Source of the DNA: Oscillatoriales cyanobacterium USR001
GTDB taxonomy: Bacteria; Cyanobacteriota; Cyanobacteriia; Cyanobacteriales; Microcoleaceae
Length of the DNA: 64,000 nt
NCBI GenBank assembly: GCA_001698425.1
Contig: MBRE01000074.1
Location: 95,799-159,798 of the forward strand
Direction: 5' to 3'
Part shown: positions 42,038 to 49,785 of the stretch, one piece after another
Layout of the letters: each line of letters starts with the position of its first letter
How positions within the stretch are numbered: position 1 is the stretch's first letter
Made by a program: the position numbers and the translations under genes
Notes under the pieces: generated by a model
What the model was told of the DNA's origin: nothing
Seen by the model: the letters and a program-made list of their open reading frames with translations, nothing else
Databases searched by the model: none

Positions 42038-44575
42038 ATGGCACGGCAAACAAAATCAGCATCCCAAGTCAAAGCGCAAAATTCCAGCAGCCAAGCAACC
42101 TCCCATACTCGGACTAAATTTACTCTCTACAATTTTGCTGGAAATGCCAAGGCATTCTATTTAGTCGATCGCATTAATTTAGAAAGGAAGCCTGATGATA
42201 TCCCCGAAAAATCAGTAGCTCATAACATCATCATCATCGATCGCTCCGGCTCGATGTATTATGACTTAGAACCACTGAAAACCACCCTAATCAAGCTTTT
42301 GACCCTAGATGAATATAACAATTATCAGCTACTTGTGAGCCTGATTTCCTACGCCTCTCACGGCGATGTAACTTGCCATTTTCAACGCATTCCCATTCAA
42401 GAAGTAATGCAGATTAACTCACCTTACATTCAGGAAATTCAGAAAATACAGACAGGATCGTATACGGGAATGTCTCAGTCAATGCAACTCGCTAAATCTT
42501 TGATTAAAGCAGGTGAACTTACTGCCATTAATTTACACACAGATGGCTATGCCAACGATCCTAGTGCCACTTCAGAAGCCGCAGCCTTAGAAAGAATTTG
42601 CGAAGAATTAAAAGGCATGGATGTCTTTGCCAATACAATATCCTATTCCAGCGCTGACTTTAAATTGCTCTCCAAAATTGCCAACACCTTATCAGGGAAT
42701 TGCATCCGAGCCGGGGAAGTCAAAATGGTTTATAATGCTCTTTACGATACAGCAAAACTATTAGGAATTTCCGTTGCACCGCCGCTGGAAGAACCGTTAA
42801 TTAACGAATATGATTACCAGGTTTTTGTTTCCAAAACTGCCAAAAAAGTCAACGGTTCATCAACTACTTTAAAAATTTGTGGACTTAAAGCAGACGATGA
42901 AGGATGGTTTTACAAATATCAGAAACTTAGTCAAGAAGAGTACGATAAATTAGACATTCCTGTTGCTCAAACAGATGATTCAGTATTTGCTTTTGCCAAA
43001 GCTAACTTGGCTAATGGCAATTTGAATACTGCCAAATATGCAGTAGCAAGTACCTTTGATGCTACCTTAACAGAAAGACACGCCAAGGCGTTGACAAATT
43101 CAGCAATAGCTGACTTTACAGAAGATTTAGAACAGGCTATTTTCGAGCCGGATGTGCTGCATAGTCACCAAATTGGGAATAGCGTTCAAATCAGCGATAA
43201 AATTTCCTTGCTGGAGTTAATTAAGATATTAGAAGAACACAGCAACAGCATTATTATCAATCTCAAACACTTGCAGGAAAACTATCAGCGCCAAGGCTTA
43301 AAACGCATTGAAGGCAAACGAGACGAAAATGGCAAGCTAGTCAAACCTTGGCTAAAAACTGAATTTTTAGATGGTGGCGAATACGTGCAGATGGGGTCAT
43401 TTGCCATCAATCAAAATACGGCTACCATTAATATGCTGATTACCAGAAAAGTCAAGCTGGTAAAAGTGGAAGATGGCACTCAGATTGAGGAAGTAGCGGG
43501 AATTTTGGTTAACGATCTCAATACTTTCAACAATTATACGATTGTGAGTGATGGGGAAGTTAATGTGAAGTCGCTACGGATTAAAATCAGTAGTAAAGCC
43601 GTCTTTGATTTGCTAAAAGGACGCGGTGTCATTGAAAAAGATGGTTTGCCTGCTGTAGAATTTGACTTCCGTTCCGAGTATGATATTAAGTTAGATAATT
43701 TACCGCTAGTACCTTTTGATGGACGTTACAGTAGCCTGGATGGAGTATTTGCTGAACTGGCAGAAATTAAGGTAATTTCTAGCATTTTGTCTGCTCATTT
43801 GAAGGCAGAATCTGAGACTTATACTGCGGAACAATTGGAGGAATTAAAACACCATTATCTGTCAAAAAGTTTGTACATTAACTTTCCGACGACGACAGAT
43901 TATGTGGATTTAAAGGATGCGATCGCCAACGGTTCAGTAGATTCGCGAGTTAGTTTCAAAATCGACATTGGTAGCAAAGATATCCTCAATTTTGGTAAAT
44001 TTCATTCAGCTAATAAATTTCTCGATCGCCTCTATGAAGTTTACCACAAAGATACTGGAGAAAAGCTAGATAAGCCCACCTTTGATGCCATCTTAGACCA
44101 ACCGGTGATATTTCGACATAAGACACTTTCATCGCGGACTAAAGTCACCAAAGTTGATGATTTGATGAAACTAATTTTTGATGAGTTTTTAGGCTTGGAA
44201 AATAACGGAACCGTTGCCGCTATTTTAGCAAAAGTTGGTGCTGATAGTTTGCTGCGACTTTTGCAAGCAAAATGGAAGGGAGAAGAGGTGAAGCGAGAAG
44301 AGTTTGTTGTAGCTTTAGCTAGTGCAAATGAACAATTAGAAGCATTAGCTGAAAAGGTTTATAGAGAGAAAGTTTCGCCGTTAGTTTTCTACATTGGTTC
44401 TACTGGACTTATCCCCGACGAAATGGAGGCTAAAGCTGCTACTGCCGATGAAATTGGTGCTAAATATGGGAATTTGCAATTCTCTAAAGATGAACAAGAA
44501 GGGATGTTTTTTGAAGTGGGAGATTGCATTATTAGCGTGTATGCTAAGAATGAGTATTTTACGGTAGGGAAGTAG
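42038..44575 (+). CDS. Large von Willebrand factor A domain protein
   Basis: 845 residues without signal peptide or membrane span. A vWA domain occupies about 60-240 with a complete MIDAS metal site: Asp68-x-Ser-x-Ser (IIDRSGSMYYDL), the threonine in GSYTGMSQSMQLA and the aspartate in LHTDGYAND. The remaining 600 residues are unique-looking, mixed alpha/beta, and match no domain I know; blocks such as FDFRSEYDIKLDNLPLVPFD and LYINFPTTTDYVDLKDAIAN look well ordered. Cytosolic vWA proteins in bacteria often work with MoxR-type ATPases, none of which is here. It follows the receiver gene by 156 bases and may be part of that signalling output. Start has AGGGAAC upstream. Confidence 0.85.
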   Translation: MARQTKSASQVKAQNSSSQATSHTRTKFTLYNFAGNAKAFYLVDRINLERKPDDIPEKSVAHNIIIIDRSGSMYYDLEPLKTTLIKLLTLDEYNNYQLLVSLISYASHGDVTCHFQRIPIQEVMQINSPYIQEIQKIQTGSYTGMSQSMQLAKSLIKAGELTAINLHTDGYANDPSATSEAAALERICEELKGMDVFANTISYSSADFKLLSKIANTLSGNCIRAGEVKMVYNALYDTAKLLGISVAPPLEEPLINEYDYQVFVSKTAKKVNGSSTTLKICGLKADDEGWFYKYQKLSQEEYDKLDIPVAQTDDSVFAFAKANLANGNLNTAKYAVASTFDATLTERHAKALTNSAIADFTEDLEQAIFEPDVLHSHQIGNSVQISDKISLLELIKILEEHSNSIIINLKHLQENYQRQGLKRIEGKRDENGKLVKPWLKTEFLDGGEYVQMGSFAINQNTATINMLITRKVKLVKVEDGTQIEEVAGILVNDLNTFNNYTIVSDGEVNVKSLRIKISSKAVFDLLKGRGVIEKDGLPAVEFDFRSEYDIKLDNLPLVPFDGRYSSLDGVFAELAEIKVISSILSAHLKAESETYTAEQLEELKHHYLSKSLYINFPTTTDYVDLKDAIANGSVDSRVSFKIDIGSKDILNFGKFHSANKFLDRLYEVYHKDTGEKLDKPTFDAILDQPVIFRHKTLSSRTKVTKVDDLMKLIFDEFLGLENNGTVAAILAKVGADSLLRLLQAKWKGEEVKREEFVVALASANEQLEALAEKVYREKVSPLVFYIGSTGLIPDEMEAKAATADEIGAKYGNLQFSKDEQEGMFFEVGDCIISVYAKNEYFTVGK

Positions 44576-44593
44576 AAATTGATCTTGATAAAC

Positions 44594-44716
44594 GGCTCTC
44601 CCGGATGCTCGGTGTAAAAAGTAGTATTTGATACAATTTAAAGGCGGAACGGAAGCTGAAAACCTTGATGTAGCTAAACTATAAGTCTACTTTATCACCA
44701 TAAGTACGGGAGAGCC
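44594..44716. mobile_element. 123-bp MITE-like element (M1, copy 2, inverted)
   Basis: Reverse complement of the element at 16267-16389, with GGCTCTCCCG and CGGGAGAGCC ends and the same length. It abuts exactly the point where a duplicated CHAT gene fragment begins (44717). Confidence 0.9.
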
Positions 44717-44838
44717 AATATCAATAAAGGGATGAGCAAAAGTGAAGCTTTACGGGAAGCAAAAATTAGTTTAATTCAAAGTAAAGGACATCCCTTTTTC
44801 TGGGCAGCATTTATACTAATAGGTGATGGGAGGTGACA
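44717..44838 (+). pseudogene. 3' fragment of a TPR-CHAT gene
   Basis: [20 protein letters not shown], then [17 protein letters not shown] and a TGA at 44836-44838. It is the same as the end of the CHAT gene at 50175-53255 (bases 53135-53255), identical over about 118 bases up to the last codon. Everything upstream is gone, replaced by the MITE. It marks the left edge of a duplicated segment that continues through the Uma2 gene. Confidence 0.92.
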
Positions 44839-44860
44839 TCGGTTTAATGTGAATTAGAGA

Positions 44861-44925
44861 AGAAACCGGGTTTCTACGACAATTCTGGCATCCTCACCGA
44901 GATTTGGGTAAGAAACCCGGTTTCT
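44861..44925. repeat. Palindrome AGAAACCGGGTTTCT, two copies
   Basis: AGAAACCGGGTTTCT (44861-44875) and AGAAACCCGGTTTCT (44911-44925), each self-complementary and complementary to the other, 35 bases apart. A truncated copy occurs in the equivalent place at 53281-53293. Could act as a transcription terminator for the minus-strand Uma2 gene or as a small repeat. Confidence 0.75.
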
Positions 44926-44990
44926 CAGGTCTATGCGATCGCGCCATCTACCAGAAAAATATTAATAGGACTTACGCAAAAAAACGGTTT

Positions 44991-45941
44991 TTACAAATCA
45001 TCTGGATTAATCCCCATTGACCTCAATCTTTCTGCCAATCTTTCGGCTTTTTGTATAGCAATTTCCTTTTCTTCAATAGCAGACTCCTTAGCAAGTCTTT
45101 CTTGTTCAATTTGTTCAATAGCAGACTCCTTAGCAAGTCTTTCTTGTTCAATTTGTTCAATCGCAGATTCCTTAGCAAGTCTTTCTTGTTCAATTTGTTC
45201 AATAGCAGACTCCTTAGCAAATCTTTCTTGTTCAATTTGTTCAATAGCAGACTCCTTAGCAAATCTTTCTTGTTCAACTCTTTCTTCTGAAGTCAAAATC
45301 CAATCACCATTAGCATTGTACCAGCGCAGCCATACTCTGTAACGGCCTTCATAGAAGCCTTCCCACAATCCTATTCCTAATTCTAATTCCGGTATCCAGA
45401 AACGCAACCTGTTTAAAGTTTGTTCGCGGTAACGATTACCAATTAAGCGAAAAACTCTCAATTGATTTGTATAACGACTAAAAACAAAATAATAAGGAAT
45501 CTGCAAAATTTCCTCATAAACTCGCCACTTAGTCGGTGGTTTATTCGGTTCTTCCTCTGTTAATCCTAAATCTTCATTTTCCGTTCCATCTGATAAAAGT
45601 TCAACTACTACTAGAGGACTAATTTTTTCTTGCCACATCACATAACTCAGGCGCAAGTCATCACCTTGGTAAAATCGAGATGCACCTAATACGACAAACC
45701 AATCTGGCCTTTTATACCAATTAAAATGATTGGAATCGTAGTAAAGATTCATGTCACTCGCTACGAACATTTGTTCTAGCGGATAGTTGGGGGGACGACA
45801 AGTTTGACGCAGTAATTCTGGTTGGAAATCGTGAAATTCATCAGGCAAACCTGGTTCCTCCGGGTTTTCACTGGGTAAATCGTACATTGTCGGAAGCACT
45901 TCTGCGGGAGAAGATTGCGAATTTGGGATGTACATTGTCAT
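44991..45941 (-). CDS. Uma2-family protein with five-unit coiled-coil tail (copy A)
   Basis: 316 residues from ATG 45941 (MTMYIPNSQSSPAEVLPTMY), the start shared by all three copies. Residues about 20-215 are Uma2-like (COG4636, a PD-(D/E)XK nuclease-type fold): FVASDMNLYYDSNHFNWYKR, PDWFVVLGASR, PLVVVELLSDGTENEDLG and YEEILQIPYYFVF. The tail is a strongly charged coiled coil of five 14-residue units of the type EQERLAKESAIEQI, then KAERLAERLRSMGINPDDL. Uma2 proteins are widespread in cyanobacteria with no proven physiological role. Paralogues at 53355 and 54176 have one and three units. The segment with the CHAT fragment upstream is duplicated. Confidence 0.88.
   Translation of the reverse strand: MTMYIPNSQSSPAEVLPTMYDLPSENPEEPGLPDEFHDFQPELLRQTCRPPNYPLEQMFVASDMNLYYDSNHFNWYKRPDWFVVLGASRFYQGDDLRLSYVMWQEKISPLVVVELLSDGTENEDLGLTEEEPNKPPTKWRVYEEILQIPYYFVFSRYTNQLRVFRLIGNRYREQTLNRLRFWIPELELGIGLWEGFYEGRYRVWLRWYNANGDWILTSEERVEQERFAKESAIEQIEQERFAKESAIEQIEQERLAKESAIEQIEQERLAKESAIEQIEQERLAKESAIEEKEIAIQKAERLAERLRSMGINPDDL
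45072..45281. repeat. 42-bp coding minisatellite, five units
   Basis: Period exactly 42 bases, encoding 14 residues (two coiled-coil heptads) in copy A of the Uma2 genes. Units differ by single substitutions (Leu/Phe in ER[LF]AKES). The same unit occurs three times in the gene at 54176 and once at 53355. Confidence 0.95.
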
Positions 45942-46021
45942 AATTCGATCGCGGTGCAACTGGTTGAGTAGATTGAGGTGGTTAGGAATATAAATATTGT
46001 AGCAACTGTTAAGTAAATTAG

Positions 46022-46090
46022 AGGGCGAAGCATTCGGGAATGAAGTCTTTGTTTTTAGTCATAAGTTATCGCCCCGAATGCTTCGCCCCT
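46022..46090. repeat. R1 palindromic repeat, forming the 3' end of a gene
   Basis: AGGGCGAAGCATTCGGG at the left and CCCGAATGCTTCGCCCCT at the right; same element as at 2325-2394. Its right arm encodes the last residues GAKHSGR and stop of the membrane-protein gene 46066-46989. Confidence 0.85.
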
Positions 46091-46989
46091 ACAAGTTTAG
46101 ATGGTTCGGGGCTGAAAATCATTAATTGTTCGCCTAAATTACTTTCTTGAATCGCTAACACTAAGGGGCGGCTATCATCTTTTGCATCTTTTGGCAAGGC
46201 TTTAAATAGATAAATCCAGCCGCTACGTTCCAGTAATAATCGCCAAATAATCGGCTTTTCGGGGTTAGTAACGATATCGGTTTCTTCGGTTGTGTATAAT
46301 TTATTAAATAAGCCTCTATCTCCAATAAATTTATAGCCTTTTAGGGGGTTGGGTGGAACATCAAACACATCATTAAGTTTGCGTCCTAATGCTAGGCGGT
46401 TTTCAGGTATTACTAGAGTAACAACTGGTAAGGTGGAGTTTTCGCCGGCATCTCGTTGTGCGTCAGCAATGCCTTGATTGCGGGCTAAGTGAAATAACAT
46501 CAGTAAAATCCAACCTACTATTATTATTTCATCAACGAGCGATCGCAGAAATTCTATGGAGTTAAATTTTTTGGCATTAAATAATAACAGAGATTTCATG
46601 GGAGGGTAGAATACCCAGTAGAGTAATTCTATCTTTCTTTTCTCAACATAATGGAATGTTTGCCACAACACAGCGTCTATTAGCTGAAAAATAACTTTGC
46701 TTAATATTGAAACTATCCACAAACTGAGGTAAATAGCTATGCCCGTGAAGAGGAATGCCATCGCACTTTTGGCAATTGTCCGGCCATCGGCTAAAAATAC
46801 CTGGAGGGGAACGATAAAAAATGATTGGGCGGGTAAGTCTAGGGTAGTGATTTCTAGTTGAAAGAAGTAGAAATATGACCAGCGGTAAATCCAGCCAGTG
46901 AAGAAAAGGGCAGCACCAACTAAGCCAACGACGCTGGCAAATTTGCCTAAGATATTGGGTTCTTTGGTGGGTTCGGAAGATGGGGACAC
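46066..46989 (-). CDS. Membrane protein of unknown function
   Basis: 307 residues with about four membrane spans: FASVVGLVGAALFFTGWIYR, AQSFFIVPLQVFLA with the next span SAMAFLFTGIAIYLSLWIVS, and VDEIIIVGWILLMLFHLA. The C-terminal third is soluble and ends in the R1 repeat (GAKHSGR). I do not recognise the family; it appears typical of hypothetical proteins of filamentous cyanobacteria. It is divergent from the exported protein at 47057. TTG or ATG alternatives near the start are possible; ATG 46989 was kept. Confidence 0.7.
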   Translation of the reverse strand: MSPSSEPTKEPNILGKFASVVGLVGAALFFTGWIYRWSYFYFFQLEITTLDLPAQSFFIVPLQVFLADGRTIAKSAMAFLFTGIAIYLSLWIVSILSKVIFQLIDAVLWQTFHYVEKRKIELLYWVFYPPMKSLLLFNAKKFNSIEFLRSLVDEIIIVGWILLMLFHLARNQGIADAQRDAGENSTLPVVTLVIPENRLALGRKLNDVFDVPPNPLKGYKFIGDRGLFNKLYTTEETDIVTNPEKPIIWRLLLERSGWIYLFKALPKDAKDDSRPLVLAIQESNLGEQLMIFSPEPSKLVGAKHSGR

Positions 46990-47056
46990 GGAATCTATTT
47001 TAAGGTAGATGAGTTATAATTTTATCAGTATAACAGGACTTTGCCCATTATTCCAG

Positions 47057-47674
47057 ATGAGCCTTATGGGGAAAATGATTATTAAAGCACTTTCATCAAG
47101 GTTCGCTATCGCACTTTTGGCAGTAGCAACAGGTTTACTCACGCAGGCGACTGTCGCCAGTCAGGATTTGCAGAGGCGAGAATTGCCGTTTCTGCAAGCA
47201 GAGGTTAATGCAGATAAGACACCTGTAAAAGTGGCGTTGCCGACTTTAGCACAAGTGTTTCTGAAGGGCAATTCGTCAAAGATTGGACAGGTAATAGTAA
47301 TTGATTCTCAGGGACAAAAGTTAGTGCTGAAGCATCAAAGTGGTCAAACTTTATCGCTTCCTTTGGGTCAAGTTGAAAAAGTGGTGTTTAAGGATGGGAA
47401 TGTGTTTTATAGAAGTGATGGCCGGATGGTGTATCGGGGGAATAGCAATGAACCAGTAGGAAAGCAAGATTCTTGGGATAATATTCCGCTGAATGATTTT
47501 AAGTTGGGAGATGCAAATAAAGGTCAAGGAGAGGTGACTTTGGGGCCGCCTGTGGTTGATGAAGATAAGTTAGAGGGGATTCGGTTGGTGGCGAGAAATT
47601 CACAATTTGTTGTGGATGAAATGCAGTTTAATTTGCCGAAAAAGACGATGATGATTAAGGCAACTCCTTATTAA
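47057..47674 (+). CDS. Exported protein of unknown function
   Basis: About 205 residues (MSLMGKMIIKALSSRFAIAL). A signal peptide is clear: SSRFAIALLAVATGLLTQAT with likely cleavage after TVA. The mature protein is beta-rich (QVIVIDSQGQKLVLKHQSGQ, VEKVVFKDGNVFYRSDGRMV) and could be a small periplasmic beta-sandwich. An ATG at 47009 lies too close to a TATAAT at 47013-47018 that may be the promoter; ATGs at 47057, 47066 and 47078 are all possible. No domain is recognised. Confidence 0.65.
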   Translation: MSLMGKMIIKALSSRFAIALLAVATGLLTQATVASQDLQRRELPFLQAEVNADKTPVKVALPTLAQVFLKGNSSKIGQVIVIDSQGQKLVLKHQSGQTLSLPLGQVEKVVFKDGNVFYRSDGRMVYRGNSNEPVGKQDSWDNIPLNDFKLGDANKGQGEVTLGPPVVDEDKLEGIRLVARNSQFVVDEMQFNLPKKTMMIKATPY

Positions 47675-47765
47675 TTTCCCGCAGGGACATGACTCTGGAG
47701 TAAGATGCGATCGCGATTTGTGATAGCGATCGCATATAGCGGTTCTCAATTATATGAGGCACAAA

Positions 47766-47840
47766 AACGACCCCCCCTAGCCCCCCCTTGCAAAGGGGAG
47801 GAACCGGAAAAGCCCCCTTTCTAAGGGGGTTGGGGGTAGA
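47766..47840. repeat. Poly-C/G palindromic intergenic repeat
   Basis: ACGACCCCCCCTAGCCCCCC, then TTGCAAAGGGGAGG, AAGCCCCCTTTCTAAGGGGG and TTGGGGGTAG. The halves are inverted repeats of each other. This type of C/G-rich palindrome is common between cyanobacterial genes; it may end transcription of the gene before it. Confidence 0.75.
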
Positions 47841-47908
47841 AGCTCTTGTACCTCACCAGACAGAGAAATGCTATATAATCAAAACATAATTGTTCGCATC
47901 TATTTTTT

Positions 47909-48199
47909 ATGGAGTTCAAATTTGAATGGGATACTAAAAAAGCGGAAATTAATTTTGATAAACATGGTGTCAGCTTTGAAGAATCATCCACTGTATTTAA
48001 CGATCCCTTGGCTGTGATTTTTGACGATCCGGCTCATTCTTTCGGTGAAAAACGAGAAATTATTATTGGTTATTCCGACCAAAATCAATTACTTTTAGTT
48101 TGTTTTACGGAAAAGAGTAATAATATTATCCGTGTTTTCAGTTCGCGTTTAACTACCAAAAAAGAAAGAAAAGATTATGAACAAAATTCCCCCCATTAA
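47909..48199 (+). CDS. brnT: BrnT-family RNase toxin
   Basis: 96 residues of BrnT type: FKFEWDTKKAEINFDKHGVS, FEESSTVFNDPLAVIFDDPA, and the C-terminal VFSSRLTTKKERKDYE, containing the conserved R and E/Y residues of the RelE-like fold. BrnT cuts mRNA and is neutralised by BrnA, encoded next with a 23-base overlap. A TATAAT at 47874-47879 may be the -10 box, giving a short leader. A long C/G palindrome precedes it. Confidence 0.9.
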   Translation: MEFKFEWDTKKAEINFDKHGVSFEESSTVFNDPLAVIFDDPAHSFGEKREIIIGYSDQNQLLLVCFTEKSNNIIRVFSSRLTTKKERKDYEQNSPH

Positions 48200-48398
48200 T
48201 TCTGATTCTTATGAATCGGATGATTTATTAGCTGAATATAATTTTGATTATACTCAAGCTCGCCCCAATCGTTTTGCATTAAGATCGCCCGCTAAGATTA
48301 CGATTACTCTCGATTCAGATGTGGCTGAGGTTTTTCAAACATCAGAATCAGTTAATCGTGCTTTACGTTGTTTACTGGCAGCTATTCCCAAAAATTAA
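48177..48398 (+). CDS. brnA: BrnA-family antitoxin
   Basis: 73 residues: a flexible acidic N-terminus that would wrap the toxin (SDSYESDDLLAEYNFDYTQA) and a ribbon-helix-helix end (RSPAKITITLDSDVAEVFQT, SVNRALRCLLA). BrnA represses the brnTA promoter and binds BrnT. The ATG lies inside the 3' end of brnT, so translation is coupled. Toxin-first gene order is normal for this family. Confidence 0.88.
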   Translation: MNKIPPINSDSYESDDLLAEYNFDYTQARPNRFALRSPAKITITLDSDVAEVFQTSESVNRALRCLLAAIPKN

Positions 48399-48557
48399 GC
48401 GAAAATTAAGGATAACACTCAGCTTTTACGCGGGCTTGTTTGTAGGCGATTGTAAAATTTCGACGTGATTAACGGTGTCCCTACTGGGAAATTATGGTTT
48501 TGGGGGTGCGACATCAATGGTGTTATAATAGGGGAAACTTCGTTTTGCAAAAAGCTT

Positions 48558-48833
48558 ATGGAAACTCTCAATATCAAAGAAGAAGTCCGCAGCTTAATCG
48601 ATCGAATGCCGGAAAATTTTACTTGGGATGACTTGATATCGGCAATTTCTCTCAGGCAAAATCCGAAATCCGAACCGATTCAACAGGCTGAAATTATTGC
48701 TAGAATTGACAGGGAACACGATATCGATCAACCTCAGAATTTTTGGGAAGCGGTTCAGAAGTTCCGGCAAGAAAACAATTTAGAAGAAGCAGGAATTGGG
48801 CCAGAAGTGTTTGAGGGAGTCAGGGATAAATAG
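48558..48833 (+). CDS. Antitoxin-like protein without toxin
   Basis: 91 residues from ATG 48558: METLNIKEEVRSLIDRMPEN, FTWDDLISAISLRQ, and the end FWEAVQKFRQENNLEEAGIG, then PEVFEGVRDK. The first part resembles cyanobacterial antitoxins that precede RelE-type toxins (TWDDL motif) and the second resembles VapB-type antitoxin tails, where usually 'RD+S.GR' and a few residues follow. It stops early (RDK). No toxin follows; the next gene is another antitoxin. It seems an orphan or slightly truncated antitoxin. Confidence 0.55.
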   Translation: METLNIKEEVRSLIDRMPENFTWDDLISAISLRQNPKSEPIQQAEIIARIDREHDIDQPQNFWEAVQKFRQENNLEEAGIGPEVFEGVRDK

Positions 48834-48896
48834 TGGATACCCACGAGGCTTCTAGTGCTACAATAGGTAAAAGTTCGTTAAGAGGGACATACAACC

Positions 48897-49145
48897 ATGC
48901 AAATTAAAGGCATCAAACGGGGTAACATTATCGAAATATCAGAAAACTTAAACATTCCTGATGGTTCAGAAGTTCTGATTGAAGTACCGGAGGCTCCGCG
49001 AGGGAGCGATGAGGAAAGAATGAAACGTTTACATCAAGTATTTGGAGCTTGGAAAGATAATACTGAACTGGAGGAAATTTTTGCCGAAATTGATAGAGAG
49101 CGGCATAGTTATTTTGGCAGAAAAATAGATTCTTTAGATGATTAG
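48897..49145 (+). CDS. VapB-type antitoxin, module 1
   Basis: 82 residues. N-terminal beta domain MQIKGIKRGNIIEISENLNI, PDGSEVLIEV resembles the small AF2212/AbrB-like antitoxins; the C-terminal half (ERMKRLHQVFGAWKDNTELE, IFAEIDRERHSY) would bind its toxin. It lies 13 bases ahead of the PIN-domain toxin gene. GAGGG precedes the ATG, and TACAAT at 48859-48864 may be the -10 box. Its first 30 residues are nearly identical to those of the next antitoxin (49573), but the rest is unrelated. Confidence 0.8.
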   Translation: MQIKGIKRGNIIEISENLNIPDGSEVLIEVPEAPRGSDEERMKRLHQVFGAWKDNTELEEIFAEIDRERHSYFGRKIDSLDD

Positions 49146-49158
49146 TAGGAGATAAACT

Positions 49159-49551
49159 GTGTATTTGTTGGATACTAATATTTGTGTAGCACTGATAAAA
49201 GGTAATCCCGCTGCTGTTGCTAAATTCGATCCTAAATCTAAGGAGTGCTATCTATCGACAATCGTTTTGGCTGAACTCTATAAGGGAGTGTATTGTTCGC
49301 GGCAATTTGAAACAAATTTTAGGGAGGTAAATCAATTTATTAGAGAAATGGAAATTGTCCCATTTGATGGAGATGCGGCGGCAGAGTTTGGGATAATTCA
49401 AGGTGAGTTAAAACGTATAGGCAGACCGACTGGGGAATTAGATGCTTTAATTGCGGCGGTTGCTAGAGTGCGTGGAGATATTGTGGTGACTAACAATACT
49501 CGTGATTTTATCAATATTCCTGGGTTACAATTAGAGGATTGGTTAATTTGA
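49159..49551 (+). CDS. vapC: VapC-type PIN-domain ribonuclease toxin, module 1
   Basis: 130 residues starting with GTG 49159 (MYLLDTNICVALIKGNPAAV). PIN-domain acidic residues are all visible: Asp5, Glu in LAELYKG, Asp in GELDALIAA and Asp in NNTRDF, so a metal-dependent RNase is expected. The subtype (LLDTNICVALIKG) is the one whose members cut initiator tRNA in enterobacteria, though the target here is unknown. Antitoxin lies immediately upstream; AGGAG before the start. Confidence 0.9.
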   Translation: MYLLDTNICVALIKGNPAAVAKFDPKSKECYLSTIVLAELYKGVYCSRQFETNFREVNQFIREMEIVPFDGDAAAEFGIIQGELKRIGRPTGELDALIAAVARVRGDIVVTNNTRDFINIPGLQLEDWLI

Positions 49552-49572
49552 TGAGGAGAAGTAGGTAAGGTT

Positions 49573-49785
49573 ATGAAACGAATCAAAGGCATAAAACGGG
49601 GTAATATTATCGAAATATCAGAAAACTTAAACATTCCTGATGGTTCAGAAGTTCTGATTGAGGTGTCAGAGGCTTCGCCTCCTAAAAAACAGCGCCGTCC
49701 CCCGCTGTTTGGAAGCGATCGCGAAGTGATTTCCATATCTGACAAATTTGATGAGCCGTTAGAAGGTTTTAAGGATTATATGTAA
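49573..49785 (+). CDS. VapB-type antitoxin, module 2
   Basis: 70 residues. The beginning RIKGIKRGNIIEISENLNIP DGSEV is the same domain as in module 1, at protein and DNA level; after LIEV it changes to SEASPPKKQRRPPLFGSDRE and ISDKFDEPLEGFKDYM, a C-terminus of a different antitoxin type. Its last base is the first base of the toxin ATG (TAATG), giving coupled translation. Likely binds the PIN toxin of module 2. Confidence 0.8.
   Translation: MKRIKGIKRGNIIEISENLNIPDGSEVLIEVSEASPPKKQRRPPLFGSDREVISISDKFDEPLEGFKDYM

Noticed and set aside
45072..45281. 42-bp repeats as CRISPR or as a plus-strand gene (SLLSKSFLFNLFN repeats)
   Set aside because: They have no spacers, and they encode a regular coiled coil in the minus-strand Uma2 gene. 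The plus-strand frame is only its mirror.
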